Assembly (NCBI GenBank): GCA_017625725.1
Contig: JAGAKH010000127.1
Coordinates: 1 to 60,992, forward strand
Length of the DNA stretch: 60,992 nucleotides
Direction: 5' to 3'
Origin: Bacteroidales bacterium
GTDB lineage: Bacteria; Bacteroidota; Bacteroidia; Bacteroidales; UBA932
Within the stretch, counting starts at the first letter, position 1. Every line of letters starts with the position of its first letter. Shown here piece after piece: positions 46,451 to 55,775 of this stretch. Under the pieces are notes generated by a model that saw nothing but the letters and a program-made list of their open reading frames with translations, did not search any database and was not told where the DNA came from. A program made the position numbers and the translations under genes.

Positions 46451-47236
46451 TTAATTATACTCAAACGAGCCTCCTTCTGAAGGATCGACAGTGATGGTCT
46501 CATAGAGGTCATCACAAGTGTAATCGACCACAATTTCAGGCTTGCCGACCGTTCCGTTCTGCTGACTCATTCTGAATGTCAGATGAAGGTGGGTAGCGGG
46601 CTGGAGCATCTTGTTACCGGTTATTGTCATCGGCTCGTTTCCAATTTTATAGGTACCGGTGAAAACATAGTTGAGTGCGACTCCACTGTTAAAATATCCG
46701 ACAGCCGGGTTCTCCCCTTGCGTGTTGGACGGAGTATATTCAAGTTTGCGGCTCTCATCAGTATAGAGAGTTATTGAATAGTCTGTGAAGTGCTTGTCTA
46801 TATTTTCTCCAAATACTACAGAGACAGCAGTATTGACCATAGTACAGGTGATGCTGTACTGTGTAGGATTGAGCCCTGCGACAACTTCCTTCTGCTGGGA
46901 AGTGCCCGCATATCTCACCTGACCCCATCGGTCAGGCAAGGTAAGAGACTCAGTCTCTGTAACATTATCGGCAGATACGGTGTAGAATCCTACCGGTACA
47001 GTAATAACAGAAGGCATATCCTTATAGATATACGTAAACACAGCATCTTCTGAACTCACATAAACATTGAAGTCGTCAACGCTGACCTGGTCATCGTCTG
47101 CCCTGGTAAGGACCTCGACAACAGGAGAATTCTCCAGAAAGAGACTGAGTCTTCCTTCAGTCTCCTTCTGAATGATACTCTTCTGGCAAGCCAGCACCAA
47201 AAGCGACATCAAAGCAATTATATATAATTTCTTCAT
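46451..47236 (-). CDS. DUF4493 lipoprotein, single-domain type
   Basis: A 261-residue lipoprotein (lipobox LLVLAC, Cys17) that is a DUF4493 domain and little else. After the strand GRLSLFLEN comes VEVLTRADD with Arg45-Ala46, then VTVPVGFYTVSADN and ITCTMVNTAVSVVFGENIDKHF, the domain's core signatures. The start at 47236 (MKKLYIIAL) is 5 bases after the upstream stop; an in-frame ATG nine codons earlier would overlap that gene. It is a candidate structural or shaft subunit, together with the next three genes. Confidence 0.78.
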   Translation of the reverse strand: MKKLYIIALMSLLVLACQKSIIQKETEGRLSLFLENSPVVEVLTRADDDQVSVDDFNVYVSSEDAVFTYIYKDMPSVITVPVGFYTVSADNVTETESLTLPDRWGQVRYAGTSQQKEVVAGLNPTQYSITCTMVNTAVSVVFGENIDKHFTDYSITLYTDESRKLEYTPSNTQGENPAVGYFNSGVALNYVFTGTYKIGNEPMTITGNKMLQPATHLHLTFRMSQQNGTVGKPEIVVDYTCDDLYETITVDPSEGGSFEYN

Positions 47237-47241
47237 ATCCG

Positions 47242-48117
47242 CTATAATATATCTATAATACAATCAATCATCGTGGCATCATCGATGCGGGTATCCACCT
47301 GGATGACAGGAAGACCGGCAGTGCCGCCAACAACAGCGTCACCATCTTCAGGGTCAATGAATTCCGTATAGGAATCACTTCCCATCTCTCCATCAACGAT
47401 GACACCTGGTCCGATAAGACCATTATGATTGCTCTTGATTGTGATTTTTGCCCATTTGGCTGGGAAAAGCGTCATCGGAGAAGACGAATTGGTGTATGTC
47501 AATCTCTTCTCAGACTCTGTTCCCTCGGCCACTGTACCGTGAATGGTATATATAAGTTGAGTACCGGTCTGCGGAACGTTGAAATAAACGTCCGTAGGTG
47601 CATTAGCCTGGCTGCTTGTCATCGAGACAGATCTTGTAGCCTCGACATCCACCGTAACATTACTGAAGTCTTCCAGGAAGCTTTCATCGAATGTCAGAGT
47701 GACCTTGCCATTGACCATTGTACATTTTACGGTAACTTTCTCTACCTCCTGGGACATCACAGCCACCTGTTCGGAGACTCCATAATATCGGGCACATCCG
47801 AATCCGGAGGCTGCTGCATCCTCCATGCAATTCTGAGCTGAAACAGTGTAATCACCATATGGGATAACGACTTCGTCAGGCATGGATTCATATACAAACT
47901 GCTCCGTAGCATAAGTCTGTCCCAGGAAAGTAGTTCCGTATATATCTACCAGAAATTTACTGCAATCTACAGCATCTGCCTTAGTATCGACCACAATCTC
48001 CTGATCTGACGACAATGCAAGCGATATGGTGCCCATTCTCTGAGGCTCCATCACCACTTTATTGCAGGCAGATGCAGAAAAGAGGATCAATGTTATATAT
48101 AAGGCTGATCTACGCAT
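47242..48117 (-). CDS. DUF4493 lipoprotein, single-domain type
   Basis: A 291-residue lipoprotein (lipobox FSASAC, Cys18). DUF4493 pattern: GTISLALSSDQEIVVDTKADAV-like start with Lys46-Ala47 (here VDTKADAVD), VVIPYGDYTVSAQN and VKCTMVNGKVTLTFDESF. The C-terminal tail adds about 35 residues of acidic and Ala/Gly-rich sequence (FIDPEDGDAVVGG). It follows the next upstream gene by 5 bases. It is one of four short paralogues in a row. Confidence 0.78.
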   Translation of the reverse strand: MRRSALYITLILFSASACNKVVMEPQRMGTISLALSSDQEIVVDTKADAVDCSKFLVDIYGTTFLGQTYATEQFVYESMPDEVVIPYGDYTVSAQNCMEDAAASGFGCARYYGVSEQVAVMSQEVEKVTVKCTMVNGKVTLTFDESFLEDFSNVTVDVEATRSVSMTSSQANAPTDVYFNVPQTGTQLIYTIHGTVAEGTESEKRLTYTNSSSPMTLFPAKWAKITIKSNHNGLIGPGVIVDGEMGSDSYTEFIDPEDGDAVVGGTAGLPVIQVDTRIDDATMIDCIIDIL

Positions 48118-48122
48118 AATGA

Positions 48123-48908
48123 TTACTCACTGACTACAGTAGTACCCTGAAGCGGGTCAATAGTCTCTGAAAGTTCAATAGTTTCAGATATCTGACCATC
48201 AACTACGATTTCAACAAGAATATTACCGTTGGTCGAAGAATTTGAGAAATTGATCTGAGTCCACTTCTTGGCAACTGTTGTTGTTGCTTCAGGGTCAGTA
48301 TATGTCTTTTTGGTATCGTTTGCAAGAGTCACGGTAAGTGTCCATGTGATAGTCTTTCCAGCAGAATAATAAGCACCATTCTCTTCTGCATGGCCCCAGG
48401 CCATAGGAAGGGCACGAGTGCCGTCTGTAATGGTTATCTCTGCAGTTTTGAAGACACCTTCTGTAAATGTATTTGCAACTGTTACCCTTGAGTTCACAGC
48501 TTCGCATGGAACTGATACAGAGTTATCAATACCTGCCTTCACTGTCACATCAGCACTTCCTGCTACTCTGACAGCTCCTTTTTCAAGTGCTGGTGCCGCT
48601 TCATCTTCAGTAAGGTTTTCTACGTATAAAGTATATGTTCCTGCCGGTTTCTTAAGGTCGTCTGTGGTGATTTCAGAATATTCCTTTGACCACAATTCTG
48701 TCTGTCCCTGCTTAAGAGTAACATTATAGTCTGCCAACTGATCAGCTGTCATTACTGTACCAGCCTTAGTCACTACCATCTCAGTGTCAGCTGTGATGCC
48801 GAGGTTGATGAATCCGTAGTCGTCTGCAGGAGATGAAGTCTCGATGATTGATTTGTTGCAAGCTGTCATTGCTACAAGGGCAGCAGCGAGGATGATTGTC
48901 TTTTTCAT
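48123..48908 (-). CDS. DUF4493 lipoprotein, single-domain type
   Basis: A 261-residue lipoprotein (lipobox VAMTAC, Cys17). After GFINLGITADTEM comes VVTKAGTVM with Lys48-Ala49. The core signatures LKKPAGTYTLYVENL and VPCEAVNSRVTVANTF follow, then a Thr-rich C-terminal sandwich half (VTLANDTKKTYTDPEATTTV). Thr and Ala content is high. The 48-base gap before this gene is the longest within the operon and contains AT-rich sequence, but I see no clear internal promoter. Confidence 0.78.
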   Translation of the reverse strand: MKKTIILAAALVAMTACNKSIIETSSPADDYGFINLGITADTEMVVTKAGTVMTADQLADYNVTLKQGQTELWSKEYSEITTDDLKKPAGTYTLYVENLTEDEAAPALEKGAVRVAGSADVTVKAGIDNSVSVPCEAVNSRVTVANTFTEGVFKTAEITITDGTRALPMAWGHAEENGAYYSAGKTITWTLTVTLANDTKKTYTDPEATTTVAKKWTQINFSNSSTNGNILVEIVVDGQISETIELSETIDPLQGTTVVSE

Positions 48909-48956
48909 AATGGTTATAAATCTTATTTGTTGTTTTTAATATTGTCTTAATTGAAA

Positions 48957-49733
48957 TTATAGATATGGATTGAATTCTTCAGGTACTTCTGTAAGATCAT
49001 TGATCTGAGTGTCGACTTTCAAAGACGGCATCAGCTGACCGTTATCGAGATTAACCTTTACCATAAGAAGGAGATTGTCCTTGGCCTGAAGAGTTCTGGT
49101 CTTGGTAATCTCCACGGCTTTGTTAATTCCATTCGCTGAGAATGTACCGGAAATAGTGTATGTGAGCTGCGATGGATTGAACCATGTCTCGGTCACAACT
49201 CCTGTTTCAGTCTCAGTGATGACAATCGGTTTTTCCCTCGTGGTACCTCCTGAAAGAGAAACCTGAAGTCCGGTAAAACGGTTCTTTACAGACTCGTCAA
49301 ACTGTACAGACACTTTTGCGTTGACTACATTACAATTGACTGTTGCAGTCTGAAAAAGAGCATCAGCTGTAAGGGAGACTTTATCACTTCTGCCGTAGAG
49401 GCGCATCTTGCCTTTTCCTTCTTCAGCAGCAGCTTCAGAACAGTCCTCCGCTGTCACATAATAGTCTCCAAGTAAAAGTTTCTGAGCTTCAAAATCAGAA
49501 TAGGATGATTCATACTTCAAAACTTCTGCAGAATCGTAGATACGTACCATGTATCCCGCTGCCTCCGGATCCGTCGGTTCAAGAGTCTCAGCAGCCTTGC
49601 TGACGACCTCTACTGTCGGCTCTCCGGAAAGAGTGACAGAAAGCTCGCCATACATGTCAGGCGTATCTACCTTCTTTGTGCAGGCAACTGTCAACAGTGA
49701 CAGTGCTGCAATGGTTAAGATCTTATTCTTCAT
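48957..49733 (-). CDS. DUF4493 lipoprotein, single-domain type
   Basis: A 258-residue lipoprotein (lipobox LLTVAC, Cys18). GELSVTLSGEPTVEVVSKAAE carries Lys46-Ala47 in VVSKAAET. It then shows LLLGDYYVTAEDC and VNCNVVNAKVSVQFDESV, and a C-terminal half with LMVKVNLDNGQL. It lies 14 bases after the PCMD gene. It is a paralogue of the three following genes, and the set suggests repeated duplication. Confidence 0.78.
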   Translation of the reverse strand: MKNKILTIAALSLLTVACTKKVDTPDMYGELSVTLSGEPTVEVVSKAAETLEPTDPEAAGYMVRIYDSAEVLKYESSYSDFEAQKLLLGDYYVTAEDCSEAAAEEGKGKMRLYGRSDKVSLTADALFQTATVNCNVVNAKVSVQFDESVKNRFTGLQVSLSGGTTREKPIVITETETGVVTETWFNPSQLTYTISGTFSANGINKAVEITKTRTLQAKDNLLLMVKVNLDNGQLMPSLKVDTQINDLTEVPEEFNPYL

Positions 49734-49747
49734 AACAATAATATTGG

Positions 49748-51379
49748 TTACAATAAATTTTCAAAAAACTGGCGGTGTTCATCTTCTGTAAGTTGGGTCG
49801 GATCATAGATAAGTTCGAACTCATCCAGTTTGAGAACAGAGCCCTTTCCACCTGTAAAATAGTCCCCGTAACGACTGGCCGCCCCCACTATCACGATATA
49901 CTTCGGTGTCCTGTCATTCCTGTACACCAGAGGAATGGAAAAACGGACATATTCCGGATCCGTATCTGAAGAAGTGAGGGAGCCATGCGCAATGATGTGC
50001 TTATCATTGGCAAAGTCAACAAAAATCTTCTTGGATGTGTTGATATGGAAGCGGTCAGGCCAGTCTGTCAGCAATATCTGAATCTGACATTCATCCGACT
50101 GGCCCATAAGTCCCTTATATGGATCTTTAGCCATATCTATTGACTTCGGAGCATACTTGTAATAGCCACGAAGAGCCAGAGGACGGGAGCTGAACGGATA
50201 TCCCCAGTCAAGTTCGGCACCAAGACCGGCTATCTTTCCGAAATGACCTACATATATATTGCCTGCTGCAAGCATGCCCAACGCCGTCATAGTCTCAAGA
50301 CGTGCAGCCTTACCCTTCACCACATCGGCTTCCTCAGGTCGGGTCGGCACGATTCCCAAGCCTGCCGTTCCCGGATTGGCAGAATCCCAGACTTCGGCAG
50401 CACCGGATGCAGACGGCATCCATGCAGAACCGTTCATATGCCAGTCATCGAAGCTGAGGTTGGATAAGGTCTCGGCAATGCCGGTAGTAAATGCAATTTC
50501 AGCTGAAGTTTCAACTCCATTTGTGACACGGGCCATATAGGTAGTGTTCTCTTCCAGACCTGTAATCTCCGCAAAGACTGAGGTACCGGTAACAGTGAGA
50601 TCTTCCCAAACTGTCCAATCCGAATCAGAATCCTTACGATATTCTATCAGAGGGGTACCCTGTCCGTCAGTAGTTCCTCTTACAAATGCAGAACAGGTCC
50701 AAGGATCCACACCAGCTATCGAGACTGCTACTTTCTTCTGAAGGAACTTGACCGACCACTCGATCATCTGGCCTTCGTACTCGACATTGAAGTATCTCAT
50801 TATGACACAGTCAAGGGTCATCGGAAAACTGCAATCTTCGGTCTTAGGTATGCTTTGGCCGCTCTCAGAAAGAAAACCGATGGTAGAAACTATCACCGAG
50901 CCTTCCGGCTCAAGCTTCATGTCTGTGATCACAACACTTTCAAGAGGCTGGTTTTCAGTAACATATACAATAGCCTGCTTCCTTATCGGGTCAATATCCG
51001 GTTCTCCAGTCTGATTATCACATCTGATATATCTCTCAATCGGCTGAGTAGCGGCTATCCTCCACACGACATCCTTATATATCCTGAGAGTGATGTTTAC
51101 CGTGTCCCTAAGGTCAAGATATTCAGGCATTCCGTCCACCACTTCTGCATCATGAGCTGTGACGTAAGAAAGCACTTTCACCTTGGACAGATCTGCGTTT
51201 TCTCCCATTACCACACTCACGACGCATGAATCCTTGTCAATGGCGACAGACTTCTGACCCTCGAATTCAATTGAGAGCAACTCGGGTTCCAGTGCAGGAT
51301 ATGACAAGTCATTCTCTATGCAGGAACAGATGAGAAGCACAGAAAATAGAGGAACAATATATGTCAAAATCTTTCTCAT
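49748..51379 (-). CDS. PCMD-domain lipoprotein without DUF4493
   Basis: A 543-residue lipoprotein (lipobox LLICSC). The N-terminal about 220 residues are beta-rich but not DUF4493 (LLSIEFEGQKSVAIDKDSCV), and the basic-Ala dipeptide is missing. An Fn3-like segment follows (about 225-300, ITGLEENTTYMARVTNG), then the C-terminal PCMD domain from about 305 (SNLSFDDWHMNG, GSVLKLDEFELIYDPTQL). PCMD is named a putative carbohydrate metabolism domain, a jelly-roll-like fold found on Bacteroidota surface proteins. Its start overlaps the previous stop by 4 bases (ATGA). It is closely related to the PCMD of the protein at 52207-54393. Confidence 0.8.
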   Translation of the reverse strand: MRKILTYIVPLFSVLLICSCIENDLSYPALEPELLSIEFEGQKSVAIDKDSCVVSVVMGENADLSKVKVLSYVTAHDAEVVDGMPEYLDLRDTVNITLRIYKDVVWRIAATQPIERYIRCDNQTGEPDIDPIRKQAIVYVTENQPLESVVITDMKLEPEGSVIVSTIGFLSESGQSIPKTEDCSFPMTLDCVIMRYFNVEYEGQMIEWSVKFLQKKVAVSIAGVDPWTCSAFVRGTTDGQGTPLIEYRKDSDSDWTVWEDLTVTGTSVFAEITGLEENTTYMARVTNGVETSAEIAFTTGIAETLSNLSFDDWHMNGSAWMPSASGAAEVWDSANPGTAGLGIVPTRPEEADVVKGKAARLETMTALGMLAAGNIYVGHFGKIAGLGAELDWGYPFSSRPLALRGYYKYAPKSIDMAKDPYKGLMGQSDECQIQILLTDWPDRFHINTSKKIFVDFANDKHIIAHGSLTSSDTDPEYVRFSIPLVYRNDRTPKYIVIVGAASRYGDYFTGGKGSVLKLDEFELIYDPTQLTEDEHRQFFENLL

Positions 51380-52197
51380 TGCCTGTTCTTCATTCTTGCC
51401 TTCTTGCTATGAGGGCCTGTGTAAAAGTAAAAACATGTTCCTATCTCGATAGCAAGCGGATTGATGCGGAAGTTCGCACCACTTGTCTGCATGCTGCTAT
51501 GCTCCACCTGATTCCTTATCTGCTCATTATAATTGTAGTTTATACCCAATACACCGATTGCGACCTCGACTGCGACATTATCATGAGCAAACACACAGAT
51601 GCCAGGAACACACATCAGAGCCCCTTTGTAGGTAATCTGATAAGTACCGAACTTGTCAGTCCCGTCCTCTTTCCACATCTTAGACTGTCCATATGCACCG
51701 GTTGCCCTCACTTCAGCAAATATCGCAAAACGTTTGCTATTGGCGATGGACATATAATAGCGCATTGTGACAGAGCCGCTCGCCATATGCTTAAGCATAT
51801 GATAGTCCGAGATACCGAATGACATATCGTCTCCCAATGAGAGTGCGGCATTGCCCAGATCCAAAGATGAACGGTCGTAGTCAAAGCGGGCACCTACAGA
51901 CAGATTATCAGCGACAAAATATGAGAAATGGGGAGCAAGTCCGAATGTGTACATGCTGCCGCTCAAGCCTCCTACAAGGTCAAAGAGCATCGAGTATCCT
52001 GAATCGTCAGAGGTATTGCCAAGATCAACAGTATTGTAGGAGAAGTTTACTCCTGTTCCTATAGTTCCTTTAGGTACAAAGACTGTATTTGACACACCTA
52101 TACCCCTATCGAACGGCTCGACAGGCTTCTTTTCAGAGCCTGCCCAGCTGTTCGCAGCAATGCATATCAATAGCGATATTATAAGGATTCTCTTCAT
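51376..52197 (-). CDS. Outer-membrane beta-barrel protein of the lipoprotein operon
   Basis: A 273-residue protein with a cleavable signal peptide (IAANSWAG) and alternating hydrophobic strands throughout (GTGVNFSYNTVDLG, YTFGLAPHFSYFVADNLSVGARFDY), ending in a basic tail. It is probably an 8-12 stranded barrel. No lipobox is present, so it is the second integral outer-membrane component next to the DUF3575 protein. It could anchor or help export the lipoproteins. It is coupled to the following PCMD gene by a 4-base overlap. Confidence 0.75.
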   Translation of the reverse strand: MKRILIISLLICIAANSWAGSEKKPVEPFDRGIGVSNTVFVPKGTIGTGVNFSYNTVDLGNTSDDSGYSMLFDLVGGLSGSMYTFGLAPHFSYFVADNLSVGARFDYDRSSLDLGNAALSLGDDMSFGISDYHMLKHMASGSVTMRYYMSIANSKRFAIFAEVRATGAYGQSKMWKEDGTDKFGTYQITYKGALMCVPGICVFAHDNVAVEVAIGVLGINYNYNEQIRNQVEHSSMQTSGANFRINPLAIEIGTCFYFYTGPHSKKARMKNRQ

Positions 52198-52206
52198 AAT
52201 TGCATA

Positions 52207-54393
52207 TTAGAATGGACTTACTCTGCTGAACACTTTATTATATTCATCCGTAGTAAGTTCAGCCGGATCATATACAAGTTCGAATTCATCAATGTACAGC
52301 ACACTTCCGACACCACCTGTAAAATAATCTCCATAACGGCTGGATGCTGCTGCAATCACAAGATAATTAGGTATTCTTGTCGCATCACGGTATACCAGAG
52401 GCAAAGTAAATTTCACATAACCGGCATCAGTGTCGGATGAATTGAGCTGACCAAGAGCAATGATGCCTGGATCGTTATCCAGATCCACAAACTCCTTGCT
52501 GCTGGTATTGATCCTGAACTGGGATGTCCAGTCTGTAAGGAACACCACAATCTGAGACTGGTCCATCTTTCCCTTCATATCAGTATAAGGAGCCTTAGCC
52601 ATATCAATTGTCATTGGAGAATATTTATAATATCCTCGCAGGGCGATAGGACGACCTGAGAATGGTGTACCCCAATCCAGCTTGGCTCCAAGTCCGGCAA
52701 GTCCGGCAAACTGTCCGGTAAAGATATTTCCGGCTGCCATCATACCCATTGCCTTCACTGATTCCAGACGGGCCGCTTTTCCGCTCACTGCCTCTGACAC
52801 CGGTTTGGTGGTGACAGCTGCTCCGGATGAATTGGCAGAATCCCAGATATCATATCCTGAGGCGTTAGGATACTTGTCACTATCTGACCATGAATCAAAA
52901 TTGAGATTATGGATAGTGGCATATGCTGCTGTAGAGAAGGTGATTTCCTTGGTTTCCTTGTCTTCTGCAGAGACTGCACGGAAGACATACTGGGTAGAAG
53001 GAGCAAGTCCGAATACAATGGTTGTATATCTGAGAGATGCAGAATTCACCTGAACTTCAGCCGGATTGATTTCTGTCCATTCGGCCTCAGATGCCTTCCT
53101 GTATTGGAATGTCATTCCTTCCGGTACTTCAGGAGAGAAATAACGTCCCTCAAGCTTTGCGAAGCAAGCCCATCCTGTATATGCTGCCACAGCCTCGGCA
53201 TCAACATCAGAAATCACTTCCAGAACAAGTTCGAATACATCATAGTGACCTTTGACGTCGATTACGGTGAAATCTACCTCATATCTGCCGACAGGAAGCT
53301 TTGAAACAAATCCCGTGATATCCATGAGAACTCCCTGGGCACCTGCAGATACGGCCTTTGTTCCCATCATCTGACTCACGAGGACCCCCACTGAAGAAAT
53401 ATCTGCAGCAGAAGTTCCGACGAGTTCGACAGATCTTGGAAGACCTGATTCCTCGAGAACGACATTATCGTGAGCGACACGAAGACTCTGCACTCCGGCC
53501 GGAGTACTGAACTCCAGAACCTTGCTGATTGTATTGCCTACAGGGATATTCACAGGCTCACCGGACTCGGCTGCAAATTCGTCATTAGCAGACACAGAAG
53601 GCAGGAGTCTGTTGTCAAAGTCCAGAATAAGTTCATGTGAGGACTCATCCATGGTGTTGTCAAGAGTCACCTTGACTACGAATGCACCTTCAGCAGTCAC
53701 ATCCTCACCAAGATTGAACTTCAGGTGATAGTGCTGCCTTGCCTTTACATCGGAATACGTAACAGTATGACGGTACTCTCCACCTTCTATATTCTTGAGA
53801 TACAAGTTCCAGGTAAGTGTTCCTGTAGGTGCAAAATAAGCCTTGGAATCAAAGCCAGCCTCAAGTGTGTTTCCTGCTGCAGGCGAATTGCTCAACACAA
53901 GAGGATTGCCCGTTCCGTTGGTCACAGACACTTCATACACATCAAAATATTCTTCAAACTCCTCTGGAAACTCAACAGAGAATATCGTATTGGCAAGAGT
54001 ACAGGTAAGGTTTACCGTATTGATCTTATCAGGGTATATCCTGACATTCTTTACTCCTCTATAAAAAGGGTTGTCAAAAGCCGCATTCAGGTCTTTTCCA
54101 TTACTTGCGACTACATCGTAGTATCCGATCTGAAGTCTGATCGGATTTTCGGTCGTAACCGTGCGATGATCTTCTACTTTTGCTACAGATTGGCCCGATG
54201 CATTGATTACATCGACTGCAAAGACAAGATTGTCTGCTGTTCCCGACTTTACTATGAAGTCGGATGACGGATCATTATCCATCTTCAGGCCAAGATATCC
54301 ATAGCTGTTGTCCTGAATGATTTCCTGGTTACAAGAAATAAGGACACCTGCAGAAAGCATGACCATCATTATATATGAAAGTCTTCTTTTCAT
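52207..54393 (-). CDS. DUF4493-middle-Fn3-PCMD multidomain lipoprotein
   Basis: A 728-residue lipoprotein (Cys21, GVLISC). DUF4493 about 30-265 (YGYLGLKMDN, LQIGYYDVVASNG, LTCTLANTIFSVEFPEEFEEYF), a middle beta domain about 270-400, an Fn3-like domain about 410-490 (FGLAPSTQYVFRAVS) and a PCMD domain about 495-728. At the position of the Arg/Lys-Ala dipeptide it has Lys49-Ser50 (IVKSGTAD), the only exception among the eight. I start at 54393 (MKRRLSYIMM), where a signal peptide begins; the open frame extends 11 codons further. The PCMD is nearly collinear with that of the protein at 49748. Confidence 0.8.
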   Translation of the reverse strand: MKRRLSYIMMVMLSAGVLISCNQEIIQDNSYGYLGLKMDNDPSSDFIVKSGTADNLVFAVDVINASGQSVAKVEDHRTVTTENPIRLQIGYYDVVASNGKDLNAAFDNPFYRGVKNVRIYPDKINTVNLTCTLANTIFSVEFPEEFEEYFDVYEVSVTNGTGNPLVLSNSPAAGNTLEAGFDSKAYFAPTGTLTWNLYLKNIEGGEYRHTVTYSDVKARQHYHLKFNLGEDVTAEGAFVVKVTLDNTMDESSHELILDFDNRLLPSVSANDEFAAESGEPVNIPVGNTISKVLEFSTPAGVQSLRVAHDNVVLEESGLPRSVELVGTSAADISSVGVLVSQMMGTKAVSAGAQGVLMDITGFVSKLPVGRYEVDFTVIDVKGHYDVFELVLEVISDVDAEAVAAYTGWACFAKLEGRYFSPEVPEGMTFQYRKASEAEWTEINPAEVQVNSASLRYTTIVFGLAPSTQYVFRAVSAEDKETKEITFSTAAYATIHNLNFDSWSDSDKYPNASGYDIWDSANSSGAAVTTKPVSEAVSGKAARLESVKAMGMMAAGNIFTGQFAGLAGLGAKLDWGTPFSGRPIALRGYYKYSPMTIDMAKAPYTDMKGKMDQSQIVVFLTDWTSQFRINTSSKEFVDLDNDPGIIALGQLNSSDTDAGYVKFTLPLVYRDATRIPNYLVIAAASSRYGDYFTGGVGSVLYIDEFELVYDPAELTTDEYNKVFSRVSPF

Positions 54394-54412
54394 GATTACA
54401 AGCTTTGGATAT

Positions 54413-55759
54413 TTATTCAGTAACAAATGTCAATGTCTTCGAGAATGTCTTGCCGGCCTCGTCAACAATGTCCAAGGTAAAGTTGTGCTTATCACCTGAT
54501 GCCGGTCCGAACATAGAAATCATATTGATGAATTCTGTAAGGAAGAAATCGACCTGTGTCTTTCCTGAAAGGTTTGTACCTGTAGGAAGTGCAGGGGCAG
54601 CTTCAGCAAGGAATGCGATAAGTCCCTCATCTGTAATGAGATTCATTGTTGCACTGCCATCCGAAGTAAGTCCCTCTATGGCAGCAGTAAGCTGAGGTGA
54701 GTCTACCGTCACTTCGAACTCCGCTATCTTTCCAGGTACTGAAATGACCATATCAGCATTCATATCTGCATTTATAAGCATATCCTCGCAAGAAGGATTG
54801 GCATCCCATGTAATCACCGCAACTGGCTGCTCCACTTCGCCTCCTGTGTTATCATCACCGGTATTGTCATCTCCTGTGTTGTCGTCACCTGTGTTATCGT
54901 CGCCAGACGAAGGGTCATCTCCAGGAACAGGCACCTCATCAAAACCAGGAACAACGACAGTCTGGTCAATAGGATTGACATCGTGGCTGATGGTGATCTT
55001 GATAGGTTCCTTGATGACATTGCCATTCTCATCAACATCACCAAGCTGACCCGTAACCTTTGCATCGATATTGAGGATATGGTGATCGGCCGGATTTACA
55101 TCCTCGATGAACTTGGTTGCTGAAGCATAAGTGTTGTCTATAGCTCTATGACCGTCGATAGTCACTGTAAGCGGAGCAGTGGTGAACCATCCTGTCTGCT
55201 TTCCTGTGTAATAAGTCTTTCCATCTATGACTACAGGATCGAAATCATTATCCTGAGCGGTCTTGTTCCACATAAGGGTTCCTTTGCCGTTAGTGACGGT
55301 AACAGTGTAATGAGCAAGCTCTTCCACGAAGTTTGACGAAAGGTTGACTGTAACCTTTGTGTTTGTGATAGAGCAGATCACATCTATTGTGGTAACCTGT
55401 CCGGTAAGGATCTTGAAGTCTTTCGAACCCTCATATATAGGCTGCTCGAATGCAGCGTGCTCCTTCACCGGAGATGAAACTGTAAGGATGTAGTCTCCTG
55501 AGCCGAGCTCGACAACTTTTCCACGAATGGAGCTGAAAGGATTATAATTCACTGACCAGTTGTCATAAGGACGTCTGATATCAACAACAAGATTGTTGAT
55601 GATTTCATCGTCAGTAGCCCTTGTCTCCACCTCGTTGAGATCAGACTTGCACGAAAGATCGATTTTGAGTGAGCCTGAGCCATTCTGCTCGATGACTTCA
55701 CGGTTGCAGCCGGTGAATACTGCAGCTGCAGTTATTATTGAGAAAAATATCTTTTTCAT
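54413..55759 (-). CDS. DUF4493 lipoprotein with GDDNT-repeat linker
   Basis: A 448-residue lipoprotein (Cys18, AVFTGC). DUF4493 about 28-255: GSLKIDLSC, then NEVETRATDDE with Arg47-Ala48, VELGSGDYILTVSS and VICSITNTKVTVNLSSNF. An acidic low-complexity linker follows (about 285-310) with GDDNT four times in tandem, and then a C-terminal beta domain (about 315-448) that resembles the middle domain of the DUF4493-PCMD proteins on both sides. I start at 55759 (MKKIFFS), which gives a good signal peptide; an ATG 8 codons earlier overlaps the preceding gene by 8 bases. Confidence 0.78.
   Translation of the reverse strand: MKKIFFSIITAAAVFTGCNREVIEQNGSGSLKIDLSCKSDLNEVETRATDDEIINNLVVDIRRPYDNWSVNYNPFSSIRGKVVELGSGDYILTVSSPVKEHAAFEQPIYEGSKDFKILTGQVTTIDVICSITNTKVTVNLSSNFVEELAHYTVTVTNGKGTLMWNKTAQDNDFDPVVIDGKTYYTGKQTGWFTTAPLTVTIDGHRAIDNTYASATKFIEDVNPADHHILNIDAKVTGQLGDVDENGNVIKEPIKITISHDVNPIDQTVVVPGFDEVPVPGDDPSSGDDNTGDDNTGDDNTGDDNTGGEVEQPVAVITWDANPSCEDMLINADMNADMVISVPGKIAEFEVTVDSPQLTAAIEGLTSDGSATMNLITDEGLIAFLAEAAPALPTGTNLSGKTQVDFFLTEFINMISMFGPASGDKHNFTLDIVDEAGKTFSKTLTFVTE
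54840..54912 (-). repeat. Imperfect 15-bp tandem repeats coding GDDNT
   Basis: Four to five imperfect 15-base units, about GGTGATGATAACACA in coding sense, encode (GDDNT)4 preceded by GDDPSS. The copies differ at silent positions, so they are not very recent. Repeat number could vary between strains. Confidence 0.7.
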
Positions 55760-55775
55760 TGTGTTGTAAATTTTT

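Noticed and set aside
53725-54267. A 180-residue plus-strand open frame inside the DUF4493-PCMD gene
   Set aside because: It is antisense to a well-supported lipoprotein gene, has no signal peptide or known motif, and has no promoter-like sequence before it.
54840-54912. CRISPR-like short repeats
   Set aside because: The 15-base units are directly adjacent without spacers and stay in frame within a coding sequence, so they are a protein repeat.
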